Origin: a virus
Length of the DNA: 30,995 nt
Direction: 5' to 3' (one strand)
IMG/VR virus record: IMGVR_UViG_3300036770_005635
Span: 1 to 30,995 of that record
Made by a program: the position numbers and the translations under genes. Numbering within the stretch: the first letter of the stretch is position 1; each line of letters begins with the position of its first letter. This document shows positions 29,680 to 30,995 of the stretch, piece by piece. The notes under the pieces were generated by a model, which did not search any database, was not told where the DNA came from, and saw only the letters and a program-made list of their open reading frames with translations.

Positions 29680-30366
29680 ATGTCTATGGAAGATTTTGAT
29701 TGGCTACCTAATATAGATGACCCGTTAGATTTTACTATAGGTCAAACGTATCATATCAAATCAGGTAATAACTGGGAGACTATGGAATATATAGGTTTTG
29801 ACCCTAAACATACAGTAAATTTTCGTGATCGTGAGGACGGACTTACATACCCTGTTTTTATGTTTAAAAACAAATATGGCACTTCTAATATGAGTCAAGG
29901 TTATGTTGAAGATTTGGCTCGTAAGGGTATGATTAAATTTTTTGACCCTGAATTTAATTTTTACAAAGAATTAAATATTAAAAAAGTTGGTGTTGATGCC
30001 GATGGTTTTCCAATAATTAAAGGTGATTTTGTTATCTTATTTAAAAATGGGGTCAATGTAGAGTCTACTTACAAACTACAAAAAAAACTTTTAGAAATGG
30101 GTTATCAATGGTATGTTAAAGGAAAAAGATTAATAACCCCTAAAGATGTTAAATCAGATATTTTTACAATTGAAAGTTTAAATTGGGACACTTCTAATAA
30201 TCTTTATTCTAGAATGGATTCTACTTTTGGTGATAGGAAAATTATAATGTTATCAACTATGGAAGGTAAAGAAACTGAACAAGATAAAGAAAGACGTTTA
30301 AACTTTATCCACGACCACCCAAGGGTTCAAGTTATTGATGGTGACGATTTGATTTCTAAAATTTAA
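29680..30366 (+). CDS. Hypothetical protein
   Basis: A 228-residue protein divergent from gp47. The N-terminal part holds a small beta domain (FTIGQTYHIKSGNNWETMEY with IGFDPKHTVNFRD) that looks like an SH3-like or phage-tail-type barrel. A central part has KLQKKLLEMGYQWYVKGKRL, and a C-terminal part ends RVQVIDGDDLISKI. The first and last parts are unlike each other, suggesting two domains. No family is recognised. Its end overlaps the convergent gene at 30356 by 11 bases. Confidence 0.68.
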   Translation: MSMEDFDWLPNIDDPLDFTIGQTYHIKSGNNWETMEYIGFDPKHTVNFRDREDGLTYPVFMFKNKYGTSNMSQGYVEDLARKGMIKFFDPEFNFYKELNIKKVGVDADGFPIIKGDFVILFKNGVNVESTYKLQKKLLEMGYQWYVKGKRLITPKDVKSDIFTIESLNWDTSNNLYSRMDSTFGDRKIIMLSTMEGKETEQDKERRLNFIHDHPRVQVIDGDDLISKI

Positions 30367-30655
30367 AAGTTGTTAAATATCTAACAGGTTCGACCGCAGG
30401 TTTAAAAAATTGTGGATATAATCTTCTAATTTCCATTCTAATAAGTTCTCTTAAGGCCTCAACATGGTGGTCATAAGATATACCCCAACCGTGTAAATCA
30501 TCAGTTAGTTCAAGCGTTAATTTAATGTTAGTACATCTTCCACTTGGATCTATAACCTTTTTGAGTGGCATAAAATTATGTGGGTTATAAACGATAGGAG
30601 TTAATGTAAAACCATACTCACCAAATTCATTTAAAAACCATTCATCAAACCTCAT
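30356..30655 (-). CDS. Small hypothetical protein
   Basis: A 99-residue protein with His-rich middle (DDLHGWGISYDHHVEALREL) and aromatic N-terminus (FDEWFLNEFGEYGF). No known motif is certain. Its start overlaps the stop of the gene at 30652 by four bases, so the two are translated together. Confidence 0.6.
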   Translation of the reverse strand: MRFDEWFLNEFGEYGFTLTPIVYNPHNFMPLKKVIDPSGRCTNIKLTLELTDDLHGWGISYDHHVEALRELIRMEIRRLYPQFFKPAVEPVRYLTTFKF

Positions 30656-30995
30656 AACTTAGCTTTAACATTTTCAATTCTTTTATTAGCCCATCTTTCT
30701 CGCCAATGGTTAGTTAAAGTTTCAATACTCAAATCTTTTGGTTTAAATTCTTTATCAACACCTTTTAAAAACTCAGAAGTGTTTTCACCCCTATCACACC
30801 AATAAATTCCTCTACGATTACCATGGGTTGTTAAACGTCTCGCATCAATATCTAAATAGTCACAAGCTTTTCTAATAATGTTAATACGAGAATTTTTACC
30901 ACTTGTAAATCTACCCCCAAGAATCTCACCTTCCTCTTCCTCAACAATTAATCTCATTTGTTGATACAAATCTTCGTCAATCTGAACGGTTCCCT
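30652..30995 (-). CDS. Hypothetical protein, 5' end outside window
   Basis: The frame stays open to the window edge (visible start of protein GTVQIDEDLYQQMRLIVEEE), so the start lies beyond base 30995. The visible 114 residues are charged, with a possible helix-turn-helix-like stretch (SRINIIRKACDYLDIDARRL) followed by GNRRGIYWCDRGENTSEFLK. It is upstream of the gene at 30356 and overlaps it. Family not recognised. Confidence 0.6.
   Translation of the reverse strand, partial: GTVQIDEDLYQQMRLIVEEEEGEILGGRFTSGKNSRINIIRKACDYLDIDARRLTTHGNRRGIYWCDRGENTSEFLKGVDKEFKPKDLSIETLTNHWRERWANKRIENVKAKL

Overview
The window looks like part of a large tailed-phage (T4-like or jumbo myovirus) genome that infects Bacteroidota, probably Flavobacteriia. 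The phage signs are a gp46/gp47 recombination-nuclease pair, a lysis cluster with an amidase endolysin, a NUMOD3 homing-endonuclease fragment, a tRNA cluster, and dense strings of short unknown genes that overlap by a few bases. The host signs are AT-rich sequence, almost no Shine-Dalgarno sites, promoters of the form TTTG-N19/20-TAnnTTTG, a histone-H1-like protein of Bacteroidetes type, and a type IX secretion (T9SS) C-terminal sorting domain. It could instead be an integrated element; no integrase or attachment site is visible.

Layout. 1-696 is the 3' part of a homing-endonuclease-like gene. 691-2292 (-) is a Ro60/Rsr (TROVE + vWA) protein. 2293-3687 has no protein gene and is packed with RNA: a terminated, about 465-base structured RNA, tRNA-Arg(UCU), three further structured elements, an odd tRNA-like cloverleaf with two T-arms, tRNA-Glu(UUC), two identical boxA-like sites, and a separate small RNA with its own promoter and terminator. 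3688-7646 (-) is an operon of dnaJ, an HExxH protein and three small secreted proteins, the last with a complete T9SS type B sorting domain. 7743-16687 holds mostly minus-strand accessory genes: RNase HII, Nudix, DoxX-like and other membrane proteins, a Swiss-Army-Knife-type HAD protein (plus strand), histone-H1-like protein, and long disordered proteins including one with DUF4314. 16866-20030 (-) is the probable lysis operon. 20110-20295 (+) is a second stand-alone small RNA. 20742-22530 (+) is a glycosyltransferase, ParB-like and 2OG-oxygenase operon. 22543-29632 (-) carries a host-like sigma-70 factor, an RNA/DNA-ligase-like nucleotidyltransferase, and the gp46/gp47 block. 29680-30995 holds three unknown genes, the last cut by the window end.

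How it fits together. The most striking theme is RNA: a Ro60-type protein next to a dense untranslated RNA array, plus a ligase-like enzyme and a SAK-type HAD protein elsewhere in the window. This suggests a phage RNA surveillance or repair system with its own RNA partners, but that link is inferred from neighbourhood and fold families. A second theme is the cell surface: secreted T9SS-type proteins, a glycosyltransferase with a hydroxylase, and DoxX-like and other membrane proteins.
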